A stretch of 64,000 bases of DNA from Aquipseudomonas alcaligenes NBRC 14159 (lineage in GTDB: Bacteria > Pseudomonadota > Gammaproteobacteria > Pseudomonadales > Pseudomonadaceae). The translations under genes were made by a program, and so were the position numbers. Positions within the stretch are counted from its first letter, which is position 1; every line of letters starts with the position of its first letter. Of the stretch, positions 20,136-32,933 are shown one piece after another. Location of the stretch: positions 1-64,000 of the forward strand of contig NZ_BATI01000012.1 of NCBI RefSeq assembly GCF_000467105.1, given 5' to 3'. Below the pieces are notes generated by a model. That model worked only from the letters and a program-made list of their open reading frames with translations. It did no database searches and was not told where the DNA came from.

Positions 20136-22745
20136 TCAGCGCTTGTCTTCGACCTTCCACTTGCCGCCATCGAAGAAGGCGCGCCAGCCGGTGGGCTTGC
20201 CGTCCACCTCGCTCTGCACATACTGCTCCTTGGTCTTGCGGCTGTAGCGGATCACTGCCGGACGGCCATCAGGATCCTTGGCCGGAGCAGCCAGCAGGAA
20301 GTGGTACTTGGGATCGATCTCGTCCTTGTGCGGGATCAGCTCCAGCACCAGCGGCGCACGGGTCTCACGGTTCTTGGGGAAGCCGCTGGCGGCGAGGAAC
20401 AGGCCGGAAGCCCCGTCACGCAGCACGTAGGTGTCGTCGACCTTCTCGCACTTGAGCTCCGGCATCGGCACCGCATCCATCTTCGGCGGCGCCGCCTCGC
20501 CATTCTTCAGCAGCTTGCGGGTGTTCTTGCAGCTGGCATTGGTGCAACCGAAGAACTTGCCGAAACGCCCGGTCTTCAGCTGCATATCGCTGCCGCACTT
20601 GTCGCATTCCAGGCTCGGACCTTCATAGCCCTTGATGCGGTACTGGCCCTGCTCGATCTCGTAGCCGGCGCAATCCGGGTTGTTACCGCAGATATGCAGC
20701 TTGCGGGTCTCATCCAGCAGATAGGCATCCATCGCGGTGGCGCAGATCGGGCAGCGGTGCTTGCCCAGCAGCACGCGCGATTCGGACTCACCCTCGTCGT
20801 CCGCGGCGATCTCGTCGCCCGGGATCAGGTTGAGGGTAGCCTTGCAGCGCTCTTTCGGCGGCAGCGCATAGCCCGAACAGCCGAGGAACACGCCGGTGGA
20901 AGCGGTGCGGATCATCATCGGCCGGCCGCAGTCACGGCAGGCTATATCGGTCGGGGTCGGCTGATTGGCACGCATGCCCTTGTCCGCCGTCTCGGCCACT
21001 TCGAGCTTCTTCTTGAAGTCGCCATAGAACTCGTCGAGCAGGTGCTTCCAGTCGCGCTCGCCCTGGGCCACGTCGTCCAGATGCTCTTCCATGGCGGCGG
21101 TGAAGCCGTAGTCCATCAGGTTGGCGAAGCTCTCGTCGAGGCGCTCGGTGACGATGTCGCCCATCTTCTCGGCATAGAAGCGCCGGTTGTGTACGGTGAC
21201 GTAGCCACGCTCCTGGATGGTGGAGATGATCGCCGCATAGGTGGACGGGCGGCCGATGCCGCGCTTCTCCAGCTCCTTGACCAGACTGGCTTCGGAGAAG
21301 CGCGCCGGCGGCTTGGTGAAGTGCTGGCTAGGGTCGAGCTTGAGCAGCTTGAGCGCTTCGCCTTCCTTCATCTCCGGCAGTACGTCGTCTTCGCCCGGCT
21401 TGCTCTGTTGCGGCAGCACGCGGGTGTAGCCGTCGAACTTGAGGATGCGGCCCTTGGCACGCAGTTCGAAGCCACTGGCCGCCACGCTGACGCTGGTGGA
21501 CAGGTATTCGGCCGGCGGCATCTGGCAGGCCACGAACTGGCGCCAGATCAGCTCGTACAGGCGCTCGGCGTCACGCTCCATGCCGGACAGCTGGGTCGGG
21601 CGTAGGTTGACGTCGGACGGGCGGATCGCCTCGTGCGCCTCCTGGGCGCCCTCCTTGCTGGAGTACAGGTTCGGCTTGGCCGGCAGGTATTTCTGGCCGA
21701 ACTCGTTGTCGATGAAGCCGCGCACCATGTCGATGGCGTCGTTCGACAGGTTGGTCGAGTCGGTACGCATATAGGTGATGTAGCCCGCCTCGTACAGACG
21801 CTGGGCCATCATCATGGTCTTCTTCACGCCGAAGCCGAGACGATTGCTCGCCGCCTGCTGCAGGGTGGAGGTAATGAAGGGCGCGGACGGTTTGCTCGAG
21901 GTCGGCTTGTCCTCGCGCTTGACCACGCTGTAGCTGGAGGCCTTGAGCTTCTCCAGCGCCGCCATGGCCTGTGCTTCATTCAGCGGCTTGAAGGCCTCGC
22001 CGTTCTCGCGGACCACCTCGAAGCGCACCTTGTCGCTCTTGGCGGTGCCCAGGTCAGCGTGCACTTCCCAGTATTCTTCCGGGACGAAGGCGCGGATTTC
22101 CTTCTCGCGCTCCACCACCAGCTTCACCGCCACCGACTGCACGCGACCGGCGGAGAGGCCACGGGCGATCTTGGCCCACAGCAGCGGCGAGACCATGTAG
22201 CCCACCACGCGATCGAGGAAGCGACGTGCCTGCTGCGCGTTGACGCGGTTGATGTCCAGCTCGCCGGGCTGGGAGAAGGCCTCCTGAATGGCCTTCTTGG
22301 TGATCTCGTTGAACACCACGCGCTTGTAACGGCTGTCGTCACCGCCGATGGCCTCGCGCAGGTGCCAGGCGATGGCCTCTCCTTCGCGGTCCAAGTCGGT
22401 TGCGAGGTAGATGGTGTCGGCATCCTTGGCCAGGCGGCGCAATTCCTCGATCACCTTCTCCTTGCCGGGCAGGATCTCGTACTTGGCTTTCCAGCCATGC
22501 TCGGGATCGACGCCCATGCGCGCGAACAGCTGACGCTTGGCCTTCTCCTTGGGCGACAGGGCCGGCGCCTCGGCGGCCGCAGCCTTGCCGCGCTTTACTG
22601 GCTCCTTGTTGGCACTGGCGGAACCGCTGGTGGGCAGGTCACGAATATGGCCGATGCTCGACTTCACCACAAACTGGTTGCCCAGGTACTTGTTGATGGT
22701 CTTGGCCTTGGCCGGGGATTCCACGATGACCAGCGATTTGCCCAT
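20136..22745 (-). CDS. topA: DNA topoisomerase I (type IA)
   Basis: An 869-residue enzyme that relaxes negative supercoils. The TOPRIM acidic motif DLDREGE is at 117-123 and the catalytic tyrosine is Tyr325 in [10 protein letters not shown]. The C-terminus carries three Cys4 zinc-ribbon repeats (around residues 600-720) with CRDCG, CPIC and CDKCG starts, then a basic tail of two further domains. Length and layout are normal for Pseudomonas TopA. Confidence 0.97.
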   Translation of the reverse strand: MGKSLVIVESPAKAKTINKYLGNQFVVKSSIGHIRDLPTSGSASANKEPVKRGKAAAAEAPALSPKEKAKRQLFARMGVDPEHGWKAKYEILPGKEKVIEELRRLAKDADTIYLATDLDREGEAIAWHLREAIGGDDSRYKRVVFNEITKKAIQEAFSQPGELDINRVNAQQARRFLDRVVGYMVSPLLWAKIARGLSAGRVQSVAVKLVVEREKEIRAFVPEEYWEVHADLGTAKSDKVRFEVVRENGEAFKPLNEAQAMAALEKLKASSYSVVKREDKPTSSKPSAPFITSTLQQAASNRLGFGVKKTMMMAQRLYEAGYITYMRTDSTNLSNDAIDMVRGFIDNEFGQKYLPAKPNLYSSKEGAQEAHEAIRPSDVNLRPTQLSGMERDAERLYELIWRQFVACQMPPAEYLSTSVSVAASGFELRAKGRILKFDGYTRVLPQQSKPGEDDVLPEMKEGEALKLLKLDPSQHFTKPPARFSEASLVKELEKRGIGRPSTYAAIISTIQERGYVTVHNRRFYAEKMGDIVTERLDESFANLMDYGFTAAMEEHLDDVAQGERDWKHLLDEFYGDFKKKLEVAETADKGMRANQPTPTDIACRDCGRPMMIRTASTGVFLGCSGYALPPKERCKATLNLIPGDEIAADDEGESESRVLLGKHRCPICATAMDAYLLDETRKLHICGNNPDCAGYEIEQGQYRIKGYEGPSLECDKCGSDMQLKTGRFGKFFGCTNASCKNTRKLLKNGEAAPPKMDAVPMPELKCEKVDDTYVLRDGASGLFLAASGFPKNRETRAPLVLELIPHKDEIDPKYHFLLAAPAKDPDGRPAVIRYSRKTKEQYVQSEVDGKPTGWRAFFDGGKWKVEDKR

Positions 22746-22835
22746 GGACTGGAGAATTCCTGAATACGAAAAAGAAAGAATAAGCGGCGGGAGCCTATCA
22801 AGGCACCGCTATATATAGTGGCTGCCGAGTTGCGG

Positions 22836-23090
22836 TCAAGCGCGATTCCCAGCAGCCCCCTGCCCGATCACTGCCGGTTCGGCCTCGATCAGAGCAAAGC
22901 GCGGCACCGTCTCGCCGTCCAGTTCGACCGTGCCACAGAACATCTCCAGTGGCCGCACCCACAGGCCGAAATCGCCATAGAGCGCCTGATAGACCACCAG
23001 CCACTCCTCGCTTTCCGAATGGCGCGCGGTACCGAACACGCGGTACTGCGGACCCTTGTAGTGGCGGTAGAGACCGGGTTGCAGTTGCAT
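22836..23090 (-). CDS. DUF1653 family protein
   Basis: An 84-residue protein beginning MQLQPGLYRHYKGPQYRVFG, the standard DUF1653 opening, ending in an acidic stretch. The open frame goes on upstream, but the ATG at 23090 has AGGAG seven bases before it and gives the family length. The domain is small and beta-rich and has no known function. It lies between the fadA terminator and topA. Confidence 0.85.
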   Translation of the reverse strand: MQLQPGLYRHYKGPQYRVFGTARHSESEEWLVVYQALYGDFGLWVRPLEMFCGTVELDGETVPRFALIEAEPAVIGQGAAGNRA

Positions 23091-23113
23091 GGGAGTTCTC
23101 CTGAAAAACAAAA

Positions 23114-23134
23114 ACCGGGGCACCAGGCCCCGGT
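23114..23134 (-). terminator. rho-independent terminator of fadBA
   Basis: An 8-bp stem, ACCGGGGC and its complement, with a 5-nt loop; on the minus strand the right arm runs into TTTTTG. It lies 18 bp past the fadA stop. Confidence 0.85.
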
Positions 23135-23152
23135 CTTCGCATCGACTAACGC

Positions 23153-24358
<1,206 letters not shown>

Positions 24359-26506
24359 TTAACCGAAGAACTTCTGGCCCTTGGCGGCCATTTCACGAAG
24401 CTTGGCGGTCGGGTGGTACAGGGCGCCCAGCTCGGCGTACTTGTCGGCCAGGGCGACGAACTCGGCCACACCGATGGAATCGATGTAACGCAGAGCACCA
24501 CCGCGGAAGGGAGGGAAGCCGATACCGTAGATCAGGCCCATGTCGGCCTCAGCTGCGGTTTCGACGATACCGTCTTCCAGGCAACGAACGGTTTCCAGGC
24601 ACAGCGGGATCATCATGAAGTTGATGATGTCTTCGTCGCTCAGCTCACGCTGCTCGACGACGATCGACTTCAGCAGCTCGTAGGCGGCCGGGTCGGAGAC
24701 TTTCTTCGGCTTGCCGCGCTTGTCGGTCTCGTAGGCGTAGAAGCCCTTGCCGTTCTTCTGACCCAGGCGATTGGCTTCGTACATCACGTCGACGGCGGTC
24801 TTGCCTTCAACGCCCATACGATCCGGGAAGCCTTCAGCCATCACGTCACGGCCATGGTGGCCGGTGTCGATGCCGACCACGTCGGACAGGTAGGCCGGGC
24901 CCATGGGCCAGCCGAACTTCTCCATGATCTTGTCGATGCGCACGAAGTCGACACCGAAGCCCAGCAGCTTGGAGAAGCCACCGAAGTACGGGAACAGCAC
25001 GCGGTTGACCAGGAAGCCCGGGCAGTCGTTGACCACGATCGGGTTCTTGCCCATCTTCTTGGCGTAGGCCACGGTGGTGGCAACGGCCACGTCGCTGGAC
25101 TTCTCGCCACGGATGACCTCAACCAGCGGCATCATGTGCACCGGGTTGAAGAAGTGCATGCCGACGAAGTTTTCCGGACGCTTGAGGGCCTTGGCCAGCA
25201 GGTTGATCGAGATGGTGGAGGTGTTGGAAGCCAGGATGGCATCTTCCTTCACCACGCCTTCCACCTCGGCCAGCACGATCTGCTTGACCTTCGGGTTCTC
25301 GACCACGGCTTCGACCACGATGTCGACGGCACCGAAGTCACCGTAGGACATGGTCGGGCGAATGGCGTTGAGGGCTTCGGCCATCTTGGCCGGAGTCATG
25401 CGGCCTTTTTCGACGCGCTTGCCGAGCAGCTTGGAGGCCTCGTTCAGACCCATCTGGATACCCTCTTCGCGGATATCCTTCATCAGGATCGGAGTGCCTT
25501 TGGAAGCCGACTGGTAGGCGATACCGCCACCCATGATGCCGGCGCCGAGTACGGCGGCCAGTTTCACGTCGCGGGCGATCTCGTCGTGCTGCTTGGCCTT
25601 CTTCTTCAGCTCCTGGTCATTCAGGAACAGACCGATCAGGCTTTCGGCAACGGAGGTCTTGGCCAGCTTGACGAAGCCAGCGGCCTCGACTTCCAGAGCC
25701 TTGTCGCGACCGAAGTTGGCGGCTTTCTGGATGGTCTTGATGGCCTCGACCGGAGCCGGGTAGTTCGGGCCGGCCTGGCCAGCGACGAAACCTTTGGCGG
25801 TTTCGAAGGCCATCATCTGCTCGATGGCATTGAGCTTGATCTTTTCCAGCTTGGGCTGACGCTTGGCCTTGTAGTCCAGCTCGCCGGAGATGGCGCGCTT
25901 GACCAGGTCCAGAGCGGCGTCCTTAAGCTTGGCAGGAGCGACGACGGCGTCGACGGCACCTACTTTCAGGGCGTCGGCGGCCTTGCTTTCCTTACCGGAA
26001 GCAATCCACTCGATGGCGTTGTCGGTACCGATCACGCGCGGCAGACGGACGGTGCCGCCGAAGCCCGGGTAGATGCCCAGCTTGACTTCCGGCAGGCCGA
26101 TCTTGGCGCTCTCGGCGGCGACACGGTAGTCACCGGCCAGGCACATTTCGAAACCGCCGCCCAGGGCGATGCCGTTGATGGCGATAACGGTCGGAACGGC
26201 CAGGTCTTCGAAATCGCTGAAGATCTTGTTGGCTTCGAGGTTGCCGGCAACCAGCTCTTCGTCGGGCAGCTTGAAGTTGTCGACGAATTCGGTGATGTCG
26301 GCGCCGACGATGAACACGTCTTTGCCGCTGGTGACGATTACGCCCTTGATCGAACCGTCGGCCTTGATGGCATCCACGGACTGACGCAGCTCGGTCAGGG
26401 TGAGACGGTTGAACTTGTTAACGGACTCACCCTTGAGGTCGAAATTCAATTCGACGATGCCGCCCTCAAGAGCCTTAACCGTGATGGCTTTACCTTCGTA
26501 AATCAT
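24359..26506 (-). CDS. fadB: Fatty-acid oxidation complex alpha subunit FadB
   Basis: A 715-residue multifunctional enzyme. The N-terminal crotonase domain (1-190) has [16 protein letters not shown] and [14 protein letters not shown] with the two hydratase Glu residues. The 3-hydroxyacyl-CoA dehydrogenase part has the NAD loop [15 protein letters not shown] near 320 and the catalytic His in [12 protein letters not shown] near 450. I chose the ATG at 26506 (GGAG eight bases upstream, starts [10 protein letters not shown]) over an ATG 48 bases earlier. Expression is probably controlled by PsrA (box at 26672-26685). Confidence 0.96.
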   Translation of the reverse strand: MIYEGKAITVKALEGGIVELNFDLKGESVNKFNRLTLTELRQSVDAIKADGSIKGVIVTSGKDVFIVGADITEFVDNFKLPDEELVAGNLEANKIFSDFEDLAVPTVIAINGIALGGGFEMCLAGDYRVAAESAKIGLPEVKLGIYPGFGGTVRLPRVIGTDNAIEWIASGKESKAADALKVGAVDAVVAPAKLKDAALDLVKRAISGELDYKAKRQPKLEKIKLNAIEQMMAFETAKGFVAGQAGPNYPAPVEAIKTIQKAANFGRDKALEVEAAGFVKLAKTSVAESLIGLFLNDQELKKKAKQHDEIARDVKLAAVLGAGIMGGGIAYQSASKGTPILMKDIREEGIQMGLNEASKLLGKRVEKGRMTPAKMAEALNAIRPTMSYGDFGAVDIVVEAVVENPKVKQIVLAEVEGVVKEDAILASNTSTISINLLAKALKRPENFVGMHFFNPVHMMPLVEVIRGEKSSDVAVATTVAYAKKMGKNPIVVNDCPGFLVNRVLFPYFGGFSKLLGFGVDFVRIDKIMEKFGWPMGPAYLSDVVGIDTGHHGRDVMAEGFPDRMGVEGKTAVDVMYEANRLGQKNGKGFYAYETDKRGKPKKVSDPAAYELLKSIVVEQRELSDEDIINFMMIPLCLETVRCLEDGIVETAAEADMGLIYGIGFPPFRGGALRYIDSIGVAEFVALADKYAELGALYHPTAKLREMAAKGQKFFG

Positions 26507-26861
26507 CAACTGATCTCCACGGTATGGAAGCTGAACTGTACACATCGGAGCCAACCGGCCGGGGCCGCTCTAGGCACAGAGCCGTCGAGCATAGTCCCAA
26601 TCGATCCGACACACCCGCCGACGCGATAATCGGGCTGTAAAGGCGCTGCCATAGGGGCAGATCGCTCAATTCATACGCCCGTTTGATTTGGGTGGGCGTA
26701 CATTCAGTGAAAACCCGGCAATTGTCAATTGCCCGTCGCAGAAGCCCCGAATGGGTGCAGAGCCACTCGATGACCAGAAGCTGCCGCAGGGTCACGCATG
26801 GCCGCTCAAGCCCTCTGGCACCAGCATTCAGCAGCTGAATAATGTCAATAAGCAAATGCCA
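26507..26861 (-). promoter_or_regulatory. fadBA upstream region with PsrA-like box
   Basis: This 355-bp stretch carries no convincing gene. A PsrA-like dyad, CAAAC-N4-GTATG on the minus strand (26672-26685), matches the box at nine of ten informative bases. A perfect -35 TTGACA lies at 26723-26728, with only a weak -10 (GAATGT, 26700-26705). The box would fall just downstream of the start point, suited to repression. The 121-codon frame here overlaps the fadB start out of frame and is not accepted. Confidence 0.6.
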
Positions 26862-27299
26862 TCAGGCCAGTTGCGCCAGCAATGCCGCCACGGCCCGCAG
26901 CTCCTCTTCGCCGCCGCGCTCGCCCCAGAACAGGGAAATCATCTGCGGGGTGGCCTCGACCTTGTAGACGTCCGCCGGCAAGGCCTGCAGGCGTTCCAGC
27001 ATGGCCGCATCGGCGCAGGGCTCGCGCCACTGGTTGCACCACTGTCCCGGCGCGACCTGCCAGTAGCTCCAGCTGTCACTGCGCCCCGCGCGGCGCCCCC
27101 GATGGTACTGGGCACAGCGTTCCGGCGGCTGTTTCTCCAGCCAGTGCGGCCACTGCTGCTGCCCCAGCTGCATGCCAAGCCCCAGGCGCCGCGCGGCCAG
27201 GCGCAATTCCATCTGCCCGCGCTGCTGCGGCGAGGGGCGCAGCCATACCAGCGGACTGAGGGCCGCACCGACGAGCAAAAGCACTATCCACCAGGTCAT
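26862..27299 (-). CDS. Membrane-anchored hypothetical protein
   Basis: A 145-residue protein with one N-terminal hydrophobic helix (about 3-20, WWIVLLLVGAALSPLVWL) and a Trp- and Gln-rich soluble part that ends in a Glu/Ala helix. Two cysteines (in ERCAQY and QWCNQW, plus EPCADA) could pair if exported. It resembles PA3016-position proteins of pseudomonads by length and context. Function unknown. Divergent from the universal stress gene, 87 bp away. Confidence 0.6.
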   Translation of the reverse strand: MTWWIVLLLVGAALSPLVWLRPSPQQRGQMELRLAARRLGLGMQLGQQQWPHWLEKQPPERCAQYHRGRRAGRSDSWSYWQVAPGQWCNQWREPCADAAMLERLQALPADVYKVEATPQMISLFWGERGGEEELRAVAALLAQLA

Positions 27300-27386
27300 A
27301 TCTCTCTCTTGTTACTGCTAGGGTCTGTGTTATGAAGGAAGCAGAACTTACTGCAAGCATGCCCACTGGAGTGGAGGAAATTCACC

Positions 27387-27830
27387 ATGCCCTACCAGCA
27401 CATCCTGATTGCCATCGACCTGACTGACGAATGCCACCCGGTCGTCGAGCGTGCCCTGGCCATCGCCGCCAGCAGCGGCGCCAAGGCCGCACTGGTGCAC
27501 ATCGTCGAGCCCATGGCCATGGCGTTCGGCGGCGACGTCCCGATGGACCTGTCACTGCTCCAGCAGCAGCAGTTCGACCAGGCCCGCGAGCGCCTGCAGA
27601 GCTTTGCCGGGCGCTACCCGCAACTGGGCGCCGAGCAGCGCCACCTGGCCTACGGCCAGCCGCGTCAGGAGCTGCATCGACTGGCCGAGGAACAGGGCTG
27701 CGACCTGATCGTGGTGGGCAGTCACGGCCGCCACGGCCTCGCCCTGCTGCTGGGCTCCACCGCCAACGACGTGCTGCACGGCGCCCCGTGCGACGTGCTG
27801 GCGGTGCGCCTGAAGAAAACCAAGGAATAA
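27387..27830 (+). CDS. Universal stress protein (UspA family)
   Basis: A 147-residue single Usp domain. It begins MPYQHILIAIDLTDECHPVV and carries the ATP-binding motif G-x2-G-x9-G-(S/T) as VVGSHGRHGLALLLGSTAND (about 110-129), so it should belong to the nucleotide-binding class. GGAGG before the ATG. It is convergent with the broken gene downstream and stands alone as a transcription unit. Confidence 0.92.
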   Translation: MPYQHILIAIDLTDECHPVVERALAIAASSGAKAALVHIVEPMAMAFGGDVPMDLSLLQQQQFDQARERLQSFAGRYPQLGAEQRHLAYGQPRQELHRLAEEQGCDLIVVGSHGRHGLALLLGSTANDVLHGAPCDVLAVRLKKTKE

Positions 27831-27858
27831 CGCCGGGCCCGGCAACGGGCCCTGCAAC

Positions 27859-28878
27859 TCACTCCGGAACGTCGCCGGCGCTCATGACCAGCGGGCGGAT
27901 CTTCTGCAGCTGGGTCTCCATCGACACCGTCATGCTCGACGACATGGAGAAGAAGGTGAGGAAGGCCTTGAGGTTGGAATCCCCTTCGCAGACATCGTGA
28001 ATGCGCTGCCAGAACGCCTGGTTGACCAGCTGCAGCTGCTGGAACTGCTTGACCAGCCCCTTGAGCTCCCAGTCGGCGAGGCGCCCCTCGCGGAAGTTGA
28101 AGTTGTGGGATGCAAATAAAGTTTCATCCTAACGGGAACGATTTGCTGGGCTGGCTGGGAAGCTCACTGCCCGACCTGTACCTAAAGCCTCATCCTAATG
28201 CCTCGCAGCGGCCTTCAAATGGTCGGAAAACCCCGGAGCCATGCGAATAAAGTGTCATCCTTACCTGAAATCGTAAGTCGTTGATTTCTATTGTGACCTT
28301 GCTAATTTCCTCCCTGATTGCGGCCTTGCAGGCCGCAATCATTGGGGGTTCCAGGGGGCGGACAAGGCCAGAACCCGATTGCTCGGGATGACACTTTATT
28401 TCTAAGGATGAAACTTTATTTGCATCCCACAGAAGTACTGCCGGGTCAGGTACAGCGAAATGGTGCGCAGGATGAATTCCTGGCTGCTGGCGAACGGCAG
28501 GTGGTTGTGCGCCATCGGCTTGAGCTTGCCCAGCACCGGGCAGGCACTGGTCGCCATGATCACCCCGAGCAGCGAGCGCAGCCCCTCTTCCAGGCCAACC
28601 TGCTTGCTGTACTCGCGCTCCGGCGTACGCACCCACACCTGGGCCTTCTTGAAGGCCGGCAGGCCCTGGAAGTCCTCAATCACCCGGTGCAGGTCGACCG
28701 CTGCCGGGCAGCGGCTGAATTCATCCTTCTTCAGTGGGCAGTTGCTGCACTGATTGTTTTCCAGGCGCGTCCACTTCGGCGTCGCCTCGGCACCCTGGGG
28801 GTCGTACTGACGGTCCAGCTCGATCCTGTAGCTGAACTGATGGTTGTCATCCAGGGTGATGCGGTACTCAATCGCCAT
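27859..28878 (-). pseudogene. Conserved hypothetical gene split by a transposable element
   Basis: The 5' part (from the ATG at 28878, MAIEYRITLDDNHQFSYRIE) runs to LYLTRQYF and then into the 328-bp element, where the frame stops at 28402. The 3' part lies beyond the element and reads NFREGRLADWELKGLVKQ onward to SAGDVPE and a TGA at 27859. Removing the element plus one GAAGT copy joins the two exactly in frame as RQYFNFREG, giving about 228 residues. It is a PA3018-like protein of unknown function with a CSNCPLK cysteine motif near residue 45. As it stands the protein is truncated at about two thirds, so it is probably inactive. Confidence 0.85.
28104..28431. mobile_element. 328-bp MITE-like element with 27-bp inverted repeats
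   Basis: Perfect 27-bp terminal inverted repeats (28104-28130 and 28405-28431; outer end TGTGGGATGCAAATAAAG) are flanked by a 5-bp direct repeat GAAGT (28099-28103 and 28432-28436). No ORF of useful length lies inside, so it is non-autonomous. Inside are a second 15-bp inverted pair (28246-28260 and 28386-28400) and two more copies of the TCATCCT motif at 65-66-bp steps. I cannot assign the parent insertion-sequence family; no related transposase is in the window. Confidence 0.9.
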
Positions 28879-28898
28879 GCATGTCTCCGACAAGCGTT

Positions 28899-30812
<1,914 letters not shown>

Positions 30813-30961
30813 GACTACCACCTTCGTGAACAGGCGCGCATTCTAACCGAGTTGAGCTGGCCCAATGCTGGCGCGTTGTCGCACGCTGCGGTGCCATTCT
30901 GCTGCTTAGTCAGGCTAAGCTAGGCGAAAGCTCCATTTCGTTTTCTCTGTCCGGATGTGTC

Positions 30962-32890
30962 ATGCGCCGCCCTCTGTTCTGCCTGCTTTCCGCGTTCCTT
31001 TCCTGCTCCCTCGGCCTCGCCAGCGCTCAGGCCGCCAATCTGGCCCAGCAGCGGCAGATGTATGACGAAGCCAAGCGCGCCCTGGCCAAGGGCGACAAGG
31101 GCCCTTACCTGCGCTACGCCAATGCCCTGCGTGACTATCCGCTGGAGCCCTACCTGGCCTACGACGAGCTCACCACCCGCCTGAAATGGGCCAGCAACGA
31201 CGAGATCGAGGCGTTTCTCACCGAGCACGGCGACCTGCCCCAGGCCGGCTGGATGAAACTGCGCTGGCTGCGCTGGCTGGCCGAGCGCGGCGAGTGGCAG
31301 ACCTTCGCCAACCACTACGACCCCAAGCTCAACTTCACTGAACTGGACTGCCTGTATGGCCAGTACCTGTACAAACAGGGCATGAAAGCCGAAGCCCGGG
31401 TCGCCGCCGAGAAGCTGTGGCTGGTCGGCAAATCCCAGCCCGAGGCCTGCGACACGCTGTTCAGCACCTGGCGCGCCGATGGCCAGCTCAACGAGGATCG
31501 CCGCTGGCAGCGCGCCAAGCTGGCCGCCGAGGCGCGCAACTACGGCCTGGCCAGCTACCTGATCAAGGGCCTGCCCAACCTCGGCAAGCAGGGCCAGCTG
31601 ATGCTCGATGCGGCGCAGAGGCCGCAGATGATGAGCCAGACCGCACGTTTCGCCCCGGCCGATCGCTACATGGCCGACGCCGCCGGCCTCGGCCTGCGTC
31701 GCCTGGCACGCCAGGATCCGGAAAAGGCCCTGAGCCTGCTGGACGTCTATGCCGGCAAACTGCCCTTCTCCGCCGAGGAAAAGGTCGCCATCGCCCGCGA
31801 AATCGGCCTGACCCTGGCCAAGCGCTTCGATATCCGCGCGCTCAAGGTCATGGCCCAATACGACCCGGAGCTGCGCGACAACACCGTCTCCGAATGGCGT
31901 GCGCGCCTGCTGTTGCGCCACGGTCGCTGGGACGAGGCCTACCAGCTGACCAGTCGCATGCCGAGCCCCCTCGCCACCACCAGTCGCTGGCGCTACTGGC
32001 AGGCGCGCAGCCTGCAACTGGCCCAACCCCAGGGCCAGCAGGCCGTCGCCCTGTACCAGCCGCTGGCCAAGGAGCGCGACTTCTACGGCTTCCTCGCCGC
32101 CGACCGCATCGAGGTGCCCTACAGCCTCAACCACAAGCCGATGCCCATCAATCCGCAGGTGATGCAGAAAGTGCGCAACACGGCAGGCATCCGTCGCGCC
32201 CTGGAGTTCCACGATCGCGGCCAGATCGTCGACGGTCGCCGCGAGTGGTACCACGTCAGCCGCCTGTTCAGCCGCGACGAAATGGTCGCCCAGGCCAAAC
32301 TGGCCTACGACAAGGGCTGGTACTTCCCGGCTATCCGCACCATCAGCCAGGCGCAGTACTGGGATGACCTGGATATCCGCTTCCCCATGGCGCACAAGAG
32401 CAGCCTGACCCAGCAGGCCAAGCTGCGCGGCCTGCACTCCAGCTGGGTGTTCGCCATCACCCGCCAGGAGAGCGCCTTCATGGCCGACGCCCGCTCGCCG
32501 GTCGGCGCCATGGGCCTGATGCAGCTGATGCCGGGCACCGCCAAGGAGACCGCACGCAAGTTCGGCATCCCGCTGGCCGACCCCAAACAGGCCCTGGCGC
32601 CGGAGAAGAACATCCAGCTCGGTGCCGCCTACCTGAGCCAGGTGCACGGCCAGTTCAATGGCAACCGGGTGCTCGCCTCCGCCGCCTACAACGCCGGTCC
32701 CGGCCGCGTGCGCCAGTGGCTGCGCGGCGCCGACCACTTGGCGTTCGACGTGTGGGTGGAGAACATTCCGTTCGACGAGACCCGTCAGTACGTGCAGAAC
32801 GTGCTGTCCTACTCGGTGATCTACGGCCAGAAGCTCGGCTCGCCGCAGAAGCTGGTGGACTGGCACGAGCGCTTCTTCGACGATCAGTAA
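30962..32890 (+). CDS. slt: Soluble lytic murein transglycosylase Slt
   Basis: A 642-residue periplasmic enzyme that cleaves the MurNAc-GlcNAc bond to give anhydro-muropeptides. Signal peptide of about 25 residues ending SAQAA. A long alpha-superhelical U/L region (about 30-480) precedes the lysozyme-like domain with catalytic Glu503 in ITRQESAF, then GAMGLMQLMPGTA and AAYNAGPGRVRQWL. It complements nagZ earlier in the window, which recycles its products. Length agrees with E. coli Slt70. Confidence 0.95.
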   Translation: MRRPLFCLLSAFLSCSLGLASAQAANLAQQRQMYDEAKRALAKGDKGPYLRYANALRDYPLEPYLAYDELTTRLKWASNDEIEAFLTEHGDLPQAGWMKLRWLRWLAERGEWQTFANHYDPKLNFTELDCLYGQYLYKQGMKAEARVAAEKLWLVGKSQPEACDTLFSTWRADGQLNEDRRWQRAKLAAEARNYGLASYLIKGLPNLGKQGQLMLDAAQRPQMMSQTARFAPADRYMADAAGLGLRRLARQDPEKALSLLDVYAGKLPFSAEEKVAIAREIGLTLAKRFDIRALKVMAQYDPELRDNTVSEWRARLLLRHGRWDEAYQLTSRMPSPLATTSRWRYWQARSLQLAQPQGQQAVALYQPLAKERDFYGFLAADRIEVPYSLNHKPMPINPQVMQKVRNTAGIRRALEFHDRGQIVDGRREWYHVSRLFSRDEMVAQAKLAYDKGWYFPAIRTISQAQYWDDLDIRFPMAHKSSLTQQAKLRGLHSSWVFAITRQESAFMADARSPVGAMGLMQLMPGTAKETARKFGIPLADPKQALAPEKNIQLGAAYLSQVHGQFNGNRVLASAAYNAGPGRVRQWLRGADHLAFDVWVENIPFDETRQYVQNVLSYSVIYGQKLGSPQKLVDWHERFFDDQ

Positions 32891-32892
32891 AC

Positions 32893-32918
32893 AAAAAGGG
32901 CGCTCAAGGCGCCCTTTT
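32893..32918. terminator. bidirectional terminator between slt and the MOSC gene
   Basis: A 10-bp stem (AAAAGGGCGC and its complement) with a 5-nt loop, three bases after the slt stop. T-runs on both strands serve the two convergent genes. Confidence 0.85.
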
Positions 32919-32933
32919 CATTTACACACCACC

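Noticed and set aside
26490..26855. 121-codon minus-strand frame overlapping the fadB start
   Set aside because: Out of frame with fadB, no family features, and sits on the promoter region.
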